A stretch of DNA of 64,000 nucleotides, taken from assembly GCF_036226365.1 (NCBI RefSeq), contig NZ_CP108462.1, positions 9,656,501 to 9,720,500 on the forward strand. The letters run 5' to 3'. Source of the stretch: Streptomyces sp. NBC_01262 (GTDB lineage Bacteria; Actinomycetota; Actinomycetes; Streptomycetales; Streptomycetaceae). Position 1 is the stretch's first letter. Every line of letters starts with the position of its first letter. Of this stretch, positions 44,092-51,872 are shown in pieces. The position numbers and the translations under genes were made by a program. The notes under the pieces were generated by a model. That model was given only the letters and a program-made list of their open reading frames with translations. It had not been told where the DNA came from and searched no databases.

Positions 44092-44747
44092 CCCGCATTA
44101 TCGTCAACCGCGGCCACGGCCTGGCGCGCGCCGACCTCGCGGACCGGCCGGGAATGCACAAGACCCTCATGCGGCTGCTGACCGACCCCACCGGCCCCAA
44201 CCCGCGCAAAACCGGCGGGCTGCTGTTCCGCCTCGAGGCAGGTCTGGATCCCGTGCTCTTGGTGCAGACCGCCGACCTCCCGGACCTGACCGCACTGCCC
44301 GCCGGTTACGGCACCGCAGACACCCGCGACCTCACCCCCCTGCTGACCGCCCTCACCCACGGCCTGCCCGTGCGCTACCGCATCACCGCCGCCCCCACCG
44401 CCTACCGCGCAAGCCCACCCCACCCCGCCACCGGCCGCCGCCCCCGCGGCACGATCACCAGTCTGCAGGGACCCGACGCACTCACCTGGTGGCAACGCCG
44501 CGCCGCCGCCGCAGGCCTGCAACTGGCCGGTCAGATCGAGGCCACCCCTCGCCCCTTTCCCAGCCCGAAACGGCCTGCCCCGTTCTACAGACTCACCCAG
44601 TTCGACGGCACCGCCACCGTTACCGACCCGGCCGCGCTGACCACCGCCCTGCACGAAGGCATCGGCAAAGGCAAGGCCTACGGCGCCGGACTGCTCACCC
44701 TCGCCTCCGCCGGCCCCCACCCCTCCAACGGAGCCCCCACACCGTGA
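44076..44747 (+). CDS. cas6e: Cas6e, crRNA-processing endoribonuclease
   Basis: A 223-residue Cas6e; I chose GTG 44076 because the product then starts VPATLTRIIVNRGHG, as expected for the family, and AAGGAC lies upstream. The catalytic-region histidine (GMHKTLMRLL) and the C-terminal glycine-rich loop (GIGKGKAYGAGLLTLA) are retained, so it should process the arrays. Its stop codon overlaps the start of tnsB (ATG at 44747 with TGA at 44745-44747), linking Cascade and transposase translation. Confidence 0.92.
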   Translation: MPATLTRIIVNRGHGLARADLADRPGMHKTLMRLLTDPTGPNPRKTGGLLFRLEAGLDPVLLVQTADLPDLTALPAGYGTADTRDLTPLLTALTHGLPVRYRITAAPTAYRASPPHPATGRRPRGTITSLQGPDALTWWQRRAAAAGLQLAGQIEATPRPFPSPKRPAPFYRLTQFDGTATVTDPAALTTALHEGIGKGKAYGAGLLTLASAGPHPSNGAPTP

Positions 44748-46315
44748 TGAACGCCCCACCGCCGCCACCGCCCCCCGACCTGACGCAGTTGCGCGCCTTG
44801 TCCACGCGCCTGCTGCTGGAAGACGCCGAGCAGCATCAGATCGTCCCCGGCCGCCTTACCGCCGTCGCCCAGACCTACGGCGTCCATCCCCGCACCGTGC
44901 GCCGCTGGCTGGACAACGCCCGTGCCAACGACGGCACCTACACCCCGGCCGGCCGCCCGCACTTCCAGCTCACCGAGCACATGCTGAACGTCGTCGCACG
45001 CTGGCGCGGCAACGTCACCCGCGCCCACGAGGAACTGACCGCAGAAGCAAAAGCCGACCCCAAACTGCCCCCTGTGCCGGCCCGGGCCACCTTCCACCGC
45101 GCCGTCCACCGCCAGCTCAACCGCGGACAACTGGCAGGCCTGCGCGCAGGAGAACAAGCCCGTCGCGCTTTCGACGTCTTCGGCAAACGCGAACGCCACT
45201 GGCGCAACTACGCCTGGGAAACCGACCACGTCGAGGCCAGCGTCAAAGTCAGCATCGACGGTCACATCCGCAAACCGTGGATCACCTGGTTCGTCGACTG
45301 CGCCACCGACGGCATCTGCGGACTGGCCATCACCCCCCAGACCCCCAGCCGGGAAAGCATCCTGGTCGCCCTGCGCGACGCACTGCTCACCACCTCCCGG
45401 CACGGTCCGTTCGGCGGCCGCCCCCAGCGCCTCCGCGTCGACGGCGGCAAAGACTTCCTGTGCAGGACCGTCGATGAAGCCACGACGGTCCTGGGCACCG
45501 AACTCATCGTCCTTCCACCCCGGCGCCCCGACCTGAAACCCACCGTCGAAGCGGTCAACGGCGCGGTGAAAAAGATGCTGTTCGCCGACATGCCCGGCTA
45601 CACCGAGGCCGCCACCCTCCCCGGCGGCAAACCCATCGACCCCGACCAGCAACTGCTGCACTTCGAGGTCTTCGTGGCACTCGTCCTGGACTGGGTACGC
45701 CGCTGGAACACCGAACACACCATCGAAGACCTGGACGGCAAAACCCCAGCCCAGGTATGGGCCGCCGACCCCACCCCCATCAAGATCATCACTCCCAGGG
45801 ACATTCACACCTTCACCCTGGAACGCCTCGGAAAGCCGCTGACGATCAACAACGACGGGGTCCGCTGGCGCAAACGCAGCTACGTCGCCGACTGGATGGT
45901 CGGCCGGGGCGGAGAAAAGGTCCACCTGCGCTACATGCCCCACCACGACTACCGCGTCGAACTCTACGACCCGGCCACCGGCACATACCTCGGCCACGCC
46001 GACTGCACCAACCAGATCAGCCCTGCCACGCGCCGCGCCCTGGACAAAGCCCGACGACGTGAAGCCGACCAACTCCGCGCACGACAACAGAAAGCAGAAA
46101 GGAACCGCACAGCCCGATACGCCGCCGTCAGCCAGACCACCCAACTGCTCCGCCTGGACAACGTCACCCAGGAGCAAGCCCTGGAAGAGCTCCGCGCCTT
46201 GGGCGGCACCAGCCCGGGCCCCGACGCGCTGCCCGGCTTCCTGCCCCTGCCCACGCCCACCGACGGCTGGGCCGTACCCCGCCCCCGCAAGAAAACCGGC
46301 AAGGACACCCCATGA
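44747..46315 (+). CDS. tnsB: TnsB/TniA/MuA-type DDE transposase in the cas operon
   Basis: A 522-residue transposase starting MNAPPPPP at ATG 44747. The N-terminal part has a helix-turn-helix (AQTYGVHPRTVRRWLDNAR, about 41-59) and a second DNA-binding region; the rve-type core has D160 (WETDHVEA), D232 (LRVDGGKDF) and E268 (KPTVEAVNGAVKKML), with exactly 35 residues between the last two. A Mu-type C-terminal barrel follows (LGKPLTINNDGVRWRKRSYV, then VELYDPATG), and the tail from about residue 425 is charged and could bind TnsC. All catalytic residues are present. It sits between cas6e and tnsC with four-base or shorter overlaps, so it is made together with Cascade. TnsB cuts the 3' ends and joins them to the target. 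Confidence 0.93.
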   Translation: MNAPPPPPPPDLTQLRALSTRLLLEDAEQHQIVPGRLTAVAQTYGVHPRTVRRWLDNARANDGTYTPAGRPHFQLTEHMLNVVARWRGNVTRAHEELTAEAKADPKLPPVPARATFHRAVHRQLNRGQLAGLRAGEQARRAFDVFGKRERHWRNYAWETDHVEASVKVSIDGHIRKPWITWFVDCATDGICGLAITPQTPSRESILVALRDALLTTSRHGPFGGRPQRLRVDGGKDFLCRTVDEATTVLGTELIVLPPRRPDLKPTVEAVNGAVKKMLFADMPGYTEAATLPGGKPIDPDQQLLHFEVFVALVLDWVRRWNTEHTIEDLDGKTPAQVWAADPTPIKIITPRDIHTFTLERLGKPLTINNDGVRWRKRSYVADWMVGRGGEKVHLRYMPHHDYRVELYDPATGTYLGHADCTNQISPATRRALDKARRREADQLRARQQKAERNRTARYAAVSQTTQLLRLDNVTQEQALEELRALGGTSPGPDALPGFLPLPTPTDGWAVPRPRKKTGKDTP

Positions 46316-47145
46316 CCACAGCGCCCCGCACCAGCCCATGTGCCGGTCGGCTCCCTGCTGCCGGCAACGACCACTTCCTCGGCCTCCACGACGCCACTCC
46401 CGTGGCCACCAGCGCCGTCCGGACCACCGACATGCTGGTGAAACGGGCCATCGACCGCAAAGCGATCGTCTGCGTCCACGGCCACGTCGGCCTGGGCAAG
46501 ACCTTCGCCGTCAACGCTGCCTGCCGAAAGCTCGCCCCTGACACCACCATGTGGCTGCAGTTCGCCCAGGGCCCCAACCTGGCACAGATCCGCGCAGCGC
46601 TGTGGGAGGCACTGGACCTGCCCGGAGAAGCCCCGACCAACAACGCCCACACCTGCGACACGGAGATCATCAAGGCCCTGGCAGGCAGCTTCCACCTCTT
46701 GCTGCTGGACGAGATGCAGCACCTCGGGCCCACCGTGCTGGAGTACGTGCGGAGCCTGTGGGATATCAACTACAAGACCACGAAAACGCTGGCGGTCGTA
46801 CTCGTCGGCAGCGGCAACACCCGCCAGAAGATCCTGCACCGCGACGCTCTCCACTCACGCATCCACCGCTGGCAGCAGTTCAGCCCGCTGACCCCTGCCG
46901 AGGTTCTGGCCGCTATCCCGACCTACCACCGCTTGTGGGCTGACGTTGACGACGACCTGCTGCTGTGGATCGACGACCGCGCAACCCACGGCTGCTTCCG
47001 CGACTGGGCCAATCTCACCGTCATCCTTCAAGATGCCCTCGACGACGACCCCAACCTGGTCTTCAGCAAGGACCTGGTCCGCTGGGCCTTCAGCCAACTT
47101 GACCCGACCACCCGATTTCCCGGACAAGTCGGTTTCGACGGCTGA
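46312..47145 (+). CDS. tnsC: TnsC/TniB/MuB-type AAA+ ATPase in the cas operon
   Basis: A 277-residue AAA+ ATPase, overlapping tnsB by ATGA at 46312. Walker A is GHVGLGKT (57-64), Walker B LLLLDEMQHL (D133-E134), sensor 1 VGSGN (165-169) and arginines near 183-186. It is close in size to TniB and short TnsC proteins. TnsC forms filaments on target DNA, links the target selector with the transposase and gives target immunity. No TnsA, TnsD or TniQ gene follows; the next gene, at 47262, is unrelated. It is the last gene of the seven-gene operon. Confidence 0.92.
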   Translation: MTTAPRTSPCAGRLPAAGNDHFLGLHDATPVATSAVRTTDMLVKRAIDRKAIVCVHGHVGLGKTFAVNAACRKLAPDTTMWLQFAQGPNLAQIRAALWEALDLPGEAPTNNAHTCDTEIIKALAGSFHLLLLDEMQHLGPTVLEYVRSLWDINYKTTKTLAVVLVGSGNTRQKILHRDALHSRIHRWQQFSPLTPAEVLAAIPTYHRLWADVDDDLLLWIDDRATHGCFRDWANLTVILQDALDDDPNLVFSKDLVRWAFSQLDPTTRFPGQVGFDG

Positions 47146-47261
47146 GTCCCGTCAGCGGAGCCACACGTCCAGGTGGCTGAGGGAGTTGGGTGGGCACAAG
47201 CGGGGTGCCATAGTCGGGGGCGAGCGCGGTAGCCGGATACGGATGGGGCAGGGTGGACGTC
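47146..47261. other. Gap after tnsC
   Basis: A short non-coding gap. I looked for a copy of the 35198 repeats or an obvious inverted repeat to mark the other transposon end and did not find one by eye. Confidence 0.3.
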
Positions 47262-47882
47262 ATGGTGACCTTGACCAGCCGGAGCGCGGAGTCCTCGGTG
47301 CACGCGGCTGCGGCGGCGGTGATTCCCCCCGGGGCGGTGTCGGCGCGGCTGGAGGTGTTGGGCTCCAAGGCGCTGGTGTTCTACCGGTTCGACGAGGACG
47401 AGTGCGCCCGGCGCCGTACCGTGGGCGCGGCACCCTTGGAGCGGATCGGTGCCTTGCAGACGCTGATGGGTCTGCCGGTGGACGAGCCGGTGCCGCTTTC
47501 CGAACTGGACACCGGTATGCGGGCAAAGATCCGGAAACTCCCGGCCGGTGCCGTGGACACCGGCGCAGGGCAGGTGGTTCGGCGGGCGGTGCGACCGCTG
47601 TCGCTGGACTTGGCGGTGGTCGGCTCCCGCGCCACGGACTGGTCGAGCGGCCTGGTGCGGGCGAGCCGTTTCGCGCCGTTCTGCGCGCGTCTGCTGGCCT
47701 TGAGCGGCCCCGTCCCGGAGCGCGACGAGGTGCTGATGCAGGCCGCGTTCTACGGGATCGGCATCCTGGAGGACACCGGGGCCGGCCTGGAGCTGGCCCT
47801 TGCACCGCGTTCCTACCGTCCGCAGCGGCACACCCCCGCGGCCTGGTGTTTCACCGAGGAGCTCTACCAGCGCCTCCGCTGA
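47262..47882 (+). CDS. Hypothetical protein downstream of tnsC (206 aa)
   Basis: ATG 47262 is preceded by AGGGTGGA; a GTG at 47253 is an alternative. The product begins MVTLTSRSAESS and includes ALVFYRFDEDECARRRT, LSELDTGMRAKIRKLP and RPLSLDLAVVGSRATDWSSG. I do not recognise it; there is no membrane segment or zinc motif. It is not TniQ-like (no cysteine/histidine clusters). Its separation from tnsC by 116 bases and its different character suggest it is not part of the transposition operon. The convergent operon at 47982-50287 faces it. Confidence 0.6.
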   Translation: MVTLTSRSAESSVHAAAAAVIPPGAVSARLEVLGSKALVFYRFDEDECARRRTVGAAPLERIGALQTLMGLPVDEPVPLSELDTGMRAKIRKLPAGAVDTGAGQVVRRAVRPLSLDLAVVGSRATDWSSGLVRASRFAPFCARLLALSGPVPERDEVLMQAAFYGIGILEDTGAGLELALAPRSYRPQRHTPAAWCFTEELYQRLR

Positions 47883-47981
47883 CCGCCCCGGACTCCCGCT
47901 GCACGGCGTGCCCCCCAGCTCGGACAGTGAGCCGGGGGCGTACGGCTGCGCGGCTGCGGGCGAGGGCCCGGAACGGGCGCC

Positions 47982-49184
47982 TTACTGGGGAAGCGAGCCG
48001 TCGCCGGGAGCGGGCGGTGCGTCGGCGGGCCTTGGGCGCGGGAGCGGAAGCTTTGCCCAGCGGGTGAGCTGCGCGGGAGCAGTGAACGCCTTGGGCTGGT
48101 CGATCGCGGAGTTGACCTGCTCGTAACGGTCCGCCGCCTGCTGGCAGCGCCGCTGCCACCAGGCGGCGCGCGCGGAGGCATCGACCGCGTCCAGGACGCG
48201 GCCCCACTCCATCAACACCGCGGCGTTGTGAGCGGCAGCCGGCTGCTGCTCCTCCAGGTCGGCGAAGGTATCCAACGCCCGCTCACCGCAGGCCGCGCAA
48301 CGGCACACCGGAGCCGGGGCAGCAGCGAACCGGCGGGCAATCTTGCTGCCGAGGAAGAATGCCATCAGCTCCGGCACCAGCACGTGCGGGGAGTCGGCGA
48401 AGCCCTTGCCCGAGGTGGCGGCAGGCTGCGGGGGCGGCACGATGTGCCGCAACCCGCTGGTCGTGCCGAACGCGGTGAACGCCGCACCGTGAACCAGGGC
48501 CCCGAACGCGGCCAGGTCGGTGCGCAGCAGCGCGGTGTGCGGGACCTCGTCCAGCAGCCGCACCAGATTGGCCACCGCGGCGGGGAAGTGCCCGAGCGGG
48601 TCCATCTGGCCACCCAGCATGAGCGCCTTCGTGCCCGGCACCAGGTTCAGCACAGCGATGAGCTGCTTGACCGGGTCGTCACGCAGCCAGCCGACATCGA
48701 CCGGCACCGCGAAGATCACCCGAGGGTCGTTGAAGTCCCGCACCCGCCGGGCGGCGGCGATCAGAGCGTCGGACTCCTCGGCGTGAATGTAGCCGGTGGG
48801 CGTCAGCGCGGCGCTAGCACCCTTGCCGAGCTGGTCGGCCACCGACTCCTCCAGCGGGTCGCCGAAGGAGAGCTGGTCGCCGACCGCGGGGAACGGCTCA
48901 TCCTCAGTGGCGGCGGCCTGCTCGTAGACGGCCGGATCCGCCAGCAGCAAACCCGTGTAGCCGTCCTCCAGCCGCAGCCGCTGCGCCTTCTTGAGGGCTT
49001 CGGGTCCGGACAGGACCAGGCCGGAGCGGACCGGGTCCGGGTGCTCGCGGATCCAACCGACACGGCGGGGGCTGGACTGCAGAAGCAGCCGCCCGCCGAG
49101 GTCGGCGACCGGCCGGACCGCAGCCGCAGGAGAGCGGCGGCCGGCGGCGGCCGGGCGCTGACGGGGGATACGGGGTGCGGTCAT
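47982..49184 (-). CDS. Hypothetical partner of the XRE-ImmA protein (400 aa)
   Basis: The product starts MTAPRIPRQRPAAAGRR and is coupled to the upstream XRE-ImmA gene (ATGA overlap at 49181). It contains YTGLLLADPAVYEQAA, RVIFAVPVDVGWLRDDPVKQ and a cysteine pair in VCRCAACGERALDTF that may bind zinc. It looks like a surveillance or processing partner found with ImmA regulators in Streptomyces, but the function is unknown to me. Confidence 0.65.
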   Translation of the reverse strand: MTAPRIPRQRPAAAGRRSPAAAVRPVADLGGRLLLQSSPRRVGWIREHPDPVRSGLVLSGPEALKKAQRLRLEDGYTGLLLADPAVYEQAAATEDEPFPAVGDQLSFGDPLEESVADQLGKGASAALTPTGYIHAEESDALIAAARRVRDFNDPRVIFAVPVDVGWLRDDPVKQLIAVLNLVPGTKALMLGGQMDPLGHFPAAVANLVRLLDEVPHTALLRTDLAAFGALVHGAAFTAFGTTSGLRHIVPPPQPAATSGKGFADSPHVLVPELMAFFLGSKIARRFAAAPAPVCRCAACGERALDTFADLEEQQPAAAHNAAVLMEWGRVLDAVDASARAAWWQRRCQQAADRYEQVNSAIDQPKAFTAPAQLTRWAKLPLPRPRPADAPPAPGDGSLPQ

Positions 49185-50287
49185 GTCCTCGCCTTCACAG
49201 CAGAGGGATCGTCCGCGCCACCAGGCGGCGCGTACAGGCGGGTGAAGTCCTCCGGCAGCATCCGCGCACAGTGCGCCGCGGCTTCCACCGATTCCAGGCG
49301 GTCGATGGTGCCGGAGACCAACGCGTCCACGGCATGGGGCTGTTCACCGGGCAGGACGACCGGCTCGGCGGTGCGGTAGCCCAGCGCCGACATCTCGATC
49401 ATCGCGCTGCGGTACTGCCACTCCGTGATCGCGTTCAGCGTCTGCGCGCGGCGCAGCAGCGCGCTCATCGACACCTTCCACTGCATCTTCAACTCCGCCA
49501 GCCGTCCCAGATCCACACCGGATGAAAATGACGGGCGGATCTGCGAGGCCGGCATGAGGAACTCGGCGGCGAACGCGTCGGCCTGACGCTCCTGATCGGC
49601 GCCCCCAGGAACGCGGTGCAGCACCAGGTGCCCGAGCTCGTGGGCGAGGCTGAAACGGCAGCGGTCCGCCGGAGCCCAGGAGTTGACCAGCACCAACGGG
49701 GCCCGCGCACCGTCGAACTGGCTGACCGCGTCCAGGTGCGCGCTGCCCAGATCGCGGACCAACACCAGCACCCCGGCCTCCTCCAGCACGCCGATCAGGT
49801 CCGGGACCGGACCGGCCGGCATGCGCCACGCTTTGCGCACCGCCCTCGCCGCGTCCTTCGGGGTGGTGAGCGCGTCCAGTTCCACCCAGGGCATCCGGTG
49901 CACGGCCAAGTCCCGGCCGGCAGTACCGGCCAATGCCTCCACCTGGAGCCGGGTCAGGGCCAGTTGGGCGTGTACGCAACGAAGCGACGACGCGGTCAGG
50001 GCCGCCTTCTTACGGTGATGCACCAGCCCCACCCCCACCCCGGGCACCTCCGGGTCCGAGGCCAGCAGCTCCACCGGATAGCCCAACGCCTCGGCGTACA
50101 GCGCGAGTCGCTCTCCGCTAACAGTCAGCCGGCCTGACTCGGCGCGGCTGACGTACCCCTGGGAGGTCGCCTCGCCGGTGGGGGATGCCTTGGTCATGGC
50201 GGCGGCCACCTCGGCCTGAGTGAGCCCCCGCGACTCGCGCGCGAGCACCAGCATCGCCGCCGCCGCATTGACCTCGCTCATAGTCAT
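49181..50287 (-). CDS. XRE-ImmA/IrrE peptidase regulator
   Basis: A 368-residue protein starting at ATG 50287 (MTMSEVNAAAA) after GGGGAG. The N-terminal XRE helix-turn-helix (about 5-65) has ARESRGLTQAEVAAAM and GYVSRAESGRL; the C-terminal ImmA/IrrE metallopeptidase carries HELGHLVLH, the zinc-binding HExxH motif. Such fusions self-regulate by cleaving a repressor after damage or element induction and often control excision or conjugation genes. The upstream inverted repeat GGAATA...TATTCC at 50313-50335 is the likely operator. Confidence 0.88.
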   Translation of the reverse strand: MTMSEVNAAAAMLVLARESRGLTQAEVAAAMTKASPTGEATSQGYVSRAESGRLTVSGERLALYAEALGYPVELLASDPEVPGVGVGLVHHRKKAALTASSLRCVHAQLALTRLQVEALAGTAGRDLAVHRMPWVELDALTTPKDAARAVRKAWRMPAGPVPDLIGVLEEAGVLVLVRDLGSAHLDAVSQFDGARAPLVLVNSWAPADRCRFSLAHELGHLVLHRVPGGADQERQADAFAAEFLMPASQIRPSFSSGVDLGRLAELKMQWKVSMSALLRRAQTLNAITEWQYRSAMIEMSALGYRTAEPVVLPGEQPHAVDALVSGTIDRLESVEAAAHCARMLPEDFTRLYAPPGGADDPSAVKART

Positions 50288-50661
50288 CACTGTACTCCCC
50301 GGAACAACTCTCGGAATAGTAGCTCCAATTATTCCATGGTGGAGGTGGTTGCCGCCGTCATGGCGTGCCCCGACTGCCCGCGTGGCGGGCGAGGCGGCCC
50401 TGGTGCGGGGGAGTTGCATCGTCGAAACCGCCACTGGACCGGTGGCGGTTTGACCGTGATCTCACGGGAGTCGCCTGGCAAGTGGCGTAAGAGTGCGGCG
50501 GCCTTCCATGATGAGAACTGCCCCGTATGGGCTGCAGAGGAGTGCGCCACGCCGGGCAGTTGCCGTGAAATCGGCATGGTCCAGGGAATTGGCCCTCCTT
50601 ATTCGGTCCCTATGTGCGCCAGGTGAAGTGCTTGGAGTGGTCTCCTGCGGTTGCACGCTCG
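50282..50661. other. Intergenic stretch upstream of the XRE-ImmA gene
   Basis: There is no supported gene. It contains the GGAATA/TATTCC operator at 50313-50335 and probably the promoter of the XRE-ImmA operon. The rest shows nothing. Confidence 0.4.
50313..50335. promoter_or_regulatory. Probable XRE operator
   Basis: GGAATA (50313-50318) and TATTCC (50330-50335) form an inverted repeat with an 11-base gap, 25 bases upstream of the XRE-ImmA start, in an AT-richer patch. It is a typical position for autoregulation. Confidence 0.6.
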
Positions 50662-51237
50662 TCAGCCGTACGCCAACCCATCGACCCACCACGAACTCTC
50701 CTCGAGAAGATCGCACCCGTCGGAAGCCTCTTCGTCGGGAGCGGCCCCGGGCCGGAGGCCACCGGAGGCGTCCGCGGCGGACCGGCCGACCGCGGCAGCG
50801 CCTCCCACGGGGTGGGGGAGTGGTGCACCGGGGCGGGTGGTCCCGGCTGGCGCTGCGGGCGCATCGCCGGGCTCGGTGACGGCAGCGGCGTATGTGGTGG
50901 CTGCGGTGCAGGCGCCGCAGACGTCGGCCAGCCGCCAGGCGCGCCCGCTGCGGTCGCGGGACAGCACGAGCAGGACTGGGCCGTCGCAGCCGCGGTGCCG
51001 CCCGTGCCACCGGCAGCCGTGCTCGCCGCACCGGCATGTGCGCAGGTGGGGTGCGAGCCACTCGGTGCGGGCGTGCTGCGCCAGGTGCGTGACGATCGAG
51101 GTCCTGACGGCTGCGGTTCCGGGCCTGGTGGGAATCTGGTGGCACTGCGGGCAGACCAGGACCGGTCCGTCCGGGTGGGGGCGGACCTCGATGGTCCAGG
51201 TGCGCCGCGCCGGGTGCGGGATCGTGCCGGGCCCCAT
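50662..51237 (-). CDS. Cysteine/histidine-rich hypothetical protein (191 aa)
   Basis: From ATG 51237 (MGPGTIPHPARRTW), preceded by AGAGGG. The product has VCPQCHQIPT, then CRCGEHGCRWH, RGCDGP and VCGACTA, a set of cysteine and histidine pairs consistent with two zinc sites. Proteins like this occur on Streptomyces plasmids and near IS-rich regions; function is unknown. It is divergent from the XRE gene at 51430, and the three operator-like sites at 51333-51415 lie between them. Confidence 0.6.
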   Translation of the reverse strand: MGPGTIPHPARRTWTIEVRPHPDGPVLVCPQCHQIPTRPGTAAVRTSIVTHLAQHARTEWLAPHLRTCRCGEHGCRWHGRHRGCDGPVLLVLSRDRSGRAWRLADVCGACTAATTYAAAVTEPGDAPAAPAGTTRPGAPLPHPVGGAAAVGRSAADASGGLRPGAAPDEEASDGCDLLEESSWWVDGLAYG

Positions 51238-51332
51238 CGGTTGACCCTCTTCCTGTCGTGCCTTCCGGGTCCGCCGGGCCCTGTCCCGTACCTGGCGGGG
51301 CGGGCGTGGGTGGTCCGGCGGCGGCACACGGT

Positions 51333-51415
51333 AGTGCAGACCTCTGCCCTCCTTCTCCGGGCCTGACTAGAGGAAATAGGGCAGAGGTCTGCACTGACAG
51401 GGCAGGGGTCTGCAC
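51333..51415. promoter_or_regulatory. Three operator-like sites (one inverted, two direct)
   Basis: AGTGCAGACCTCTGCCCT (51333-51350) is the exact reverse complement of AGGGCAGAGGTCTGCACT (51378-51395), and a third near-copy, AGGGCAGGGGTCTGCAC, lies at 51399-51415, 21 bases after the second. The sites occupy the divergent promoter region just before the small XRE gene, so that protein probably binds them to control itself and the divergent gene. Confidence 0.8.
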
Positions 51416-51429
51416 CGTGCGATAGAGCG

Positions 51430-51693
51430 GTGACGATCTTTCCGCCGGACCCCGATCTCGACGCGCTCCGCCTGGAGCTGTCCCGGCTGAGGGCGGAACG
51501 CGGCTGGACCTACGACGAGCTTGCCGCCCGAAGTGGCCTGTCCCGCCGCACCCTCATCGAGATCGAGCAGGGCCGCACTATCGGCACCCTCACCACCTGG
51601 CATGCCCTGGCCCACGCCCTCAACGCCCCTCTGGACCAGCTTTTCGGCACCCTCTGCAGCGGCCACGAACCACCCAGCCCGCCCACTCCCTGA
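51430..51693 (+). CDS. Small XRE-family helix-turn-helix regulator (87 aa)
   Basis: The product starts at GTG 51430 (MTIFPPDPDLDALRLELSRLRAERGW). The helix-turn-helix covers about residues 16-72 (TYDELAARSGLSRRTLIEIEQG, then TLTTWHALAHALNAPLDQLF). There is no extra domain. It is directly downstream of three operator-like sites and should regulate its own promoter and the divergent gene at 50662-51237. Confidence 0.85.
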   Translation: MTIFPPDPDLDALRLELSRLRAERGWTYDELAARSGLSRRTLIEIEQGRTIGTLTTWHALAHALNAPLDQLFGTLCSGHEPPSPPTP

Positions 51694-51872
51694 CGGGCTG
51701 GAAGGCGCAGACACCGCTTGCAGGCGGGCCGCGCGGCGCCACCCGAAACGGTGATCAGGTCGCGAATACCTGATCGATCACGCGAACTCTCGTGCGAGCG
51801 ATACCGCCGCCCAGGTGACCTGTACGGCCCCGACGCCGCCTGTACGGCGTGTCGCCTGCGACCTTCTGCGCC

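Noticed and set aside
35335..47145. A normal defensive type I-E CRISPR-Cas system
   Set aside because: Cas1 and Cas2 are absent, the Cas3 nuclease ligands are all changed, and transposase genes are translationally coupled to Cascade. A purely defensive reading does not explain these together.
44747..47145. A chance IS21-like insertion after cas6e
   Set aside because: IS21 also has two genes of this general type, but the overlaps with cas6e and between the two genes leave no room for an IS terminal repeat, and the TnsB has a Mu-type C-terminal barrel. A phylogeny would settle it.
47262..47882. TniQ or TnsD identity for the gene after tnsC
   Set aside because: It has no zinc-binding cysteine/histidine set, no TniQ-like helix-turn-helix, and is separated from tnsC by a gap.
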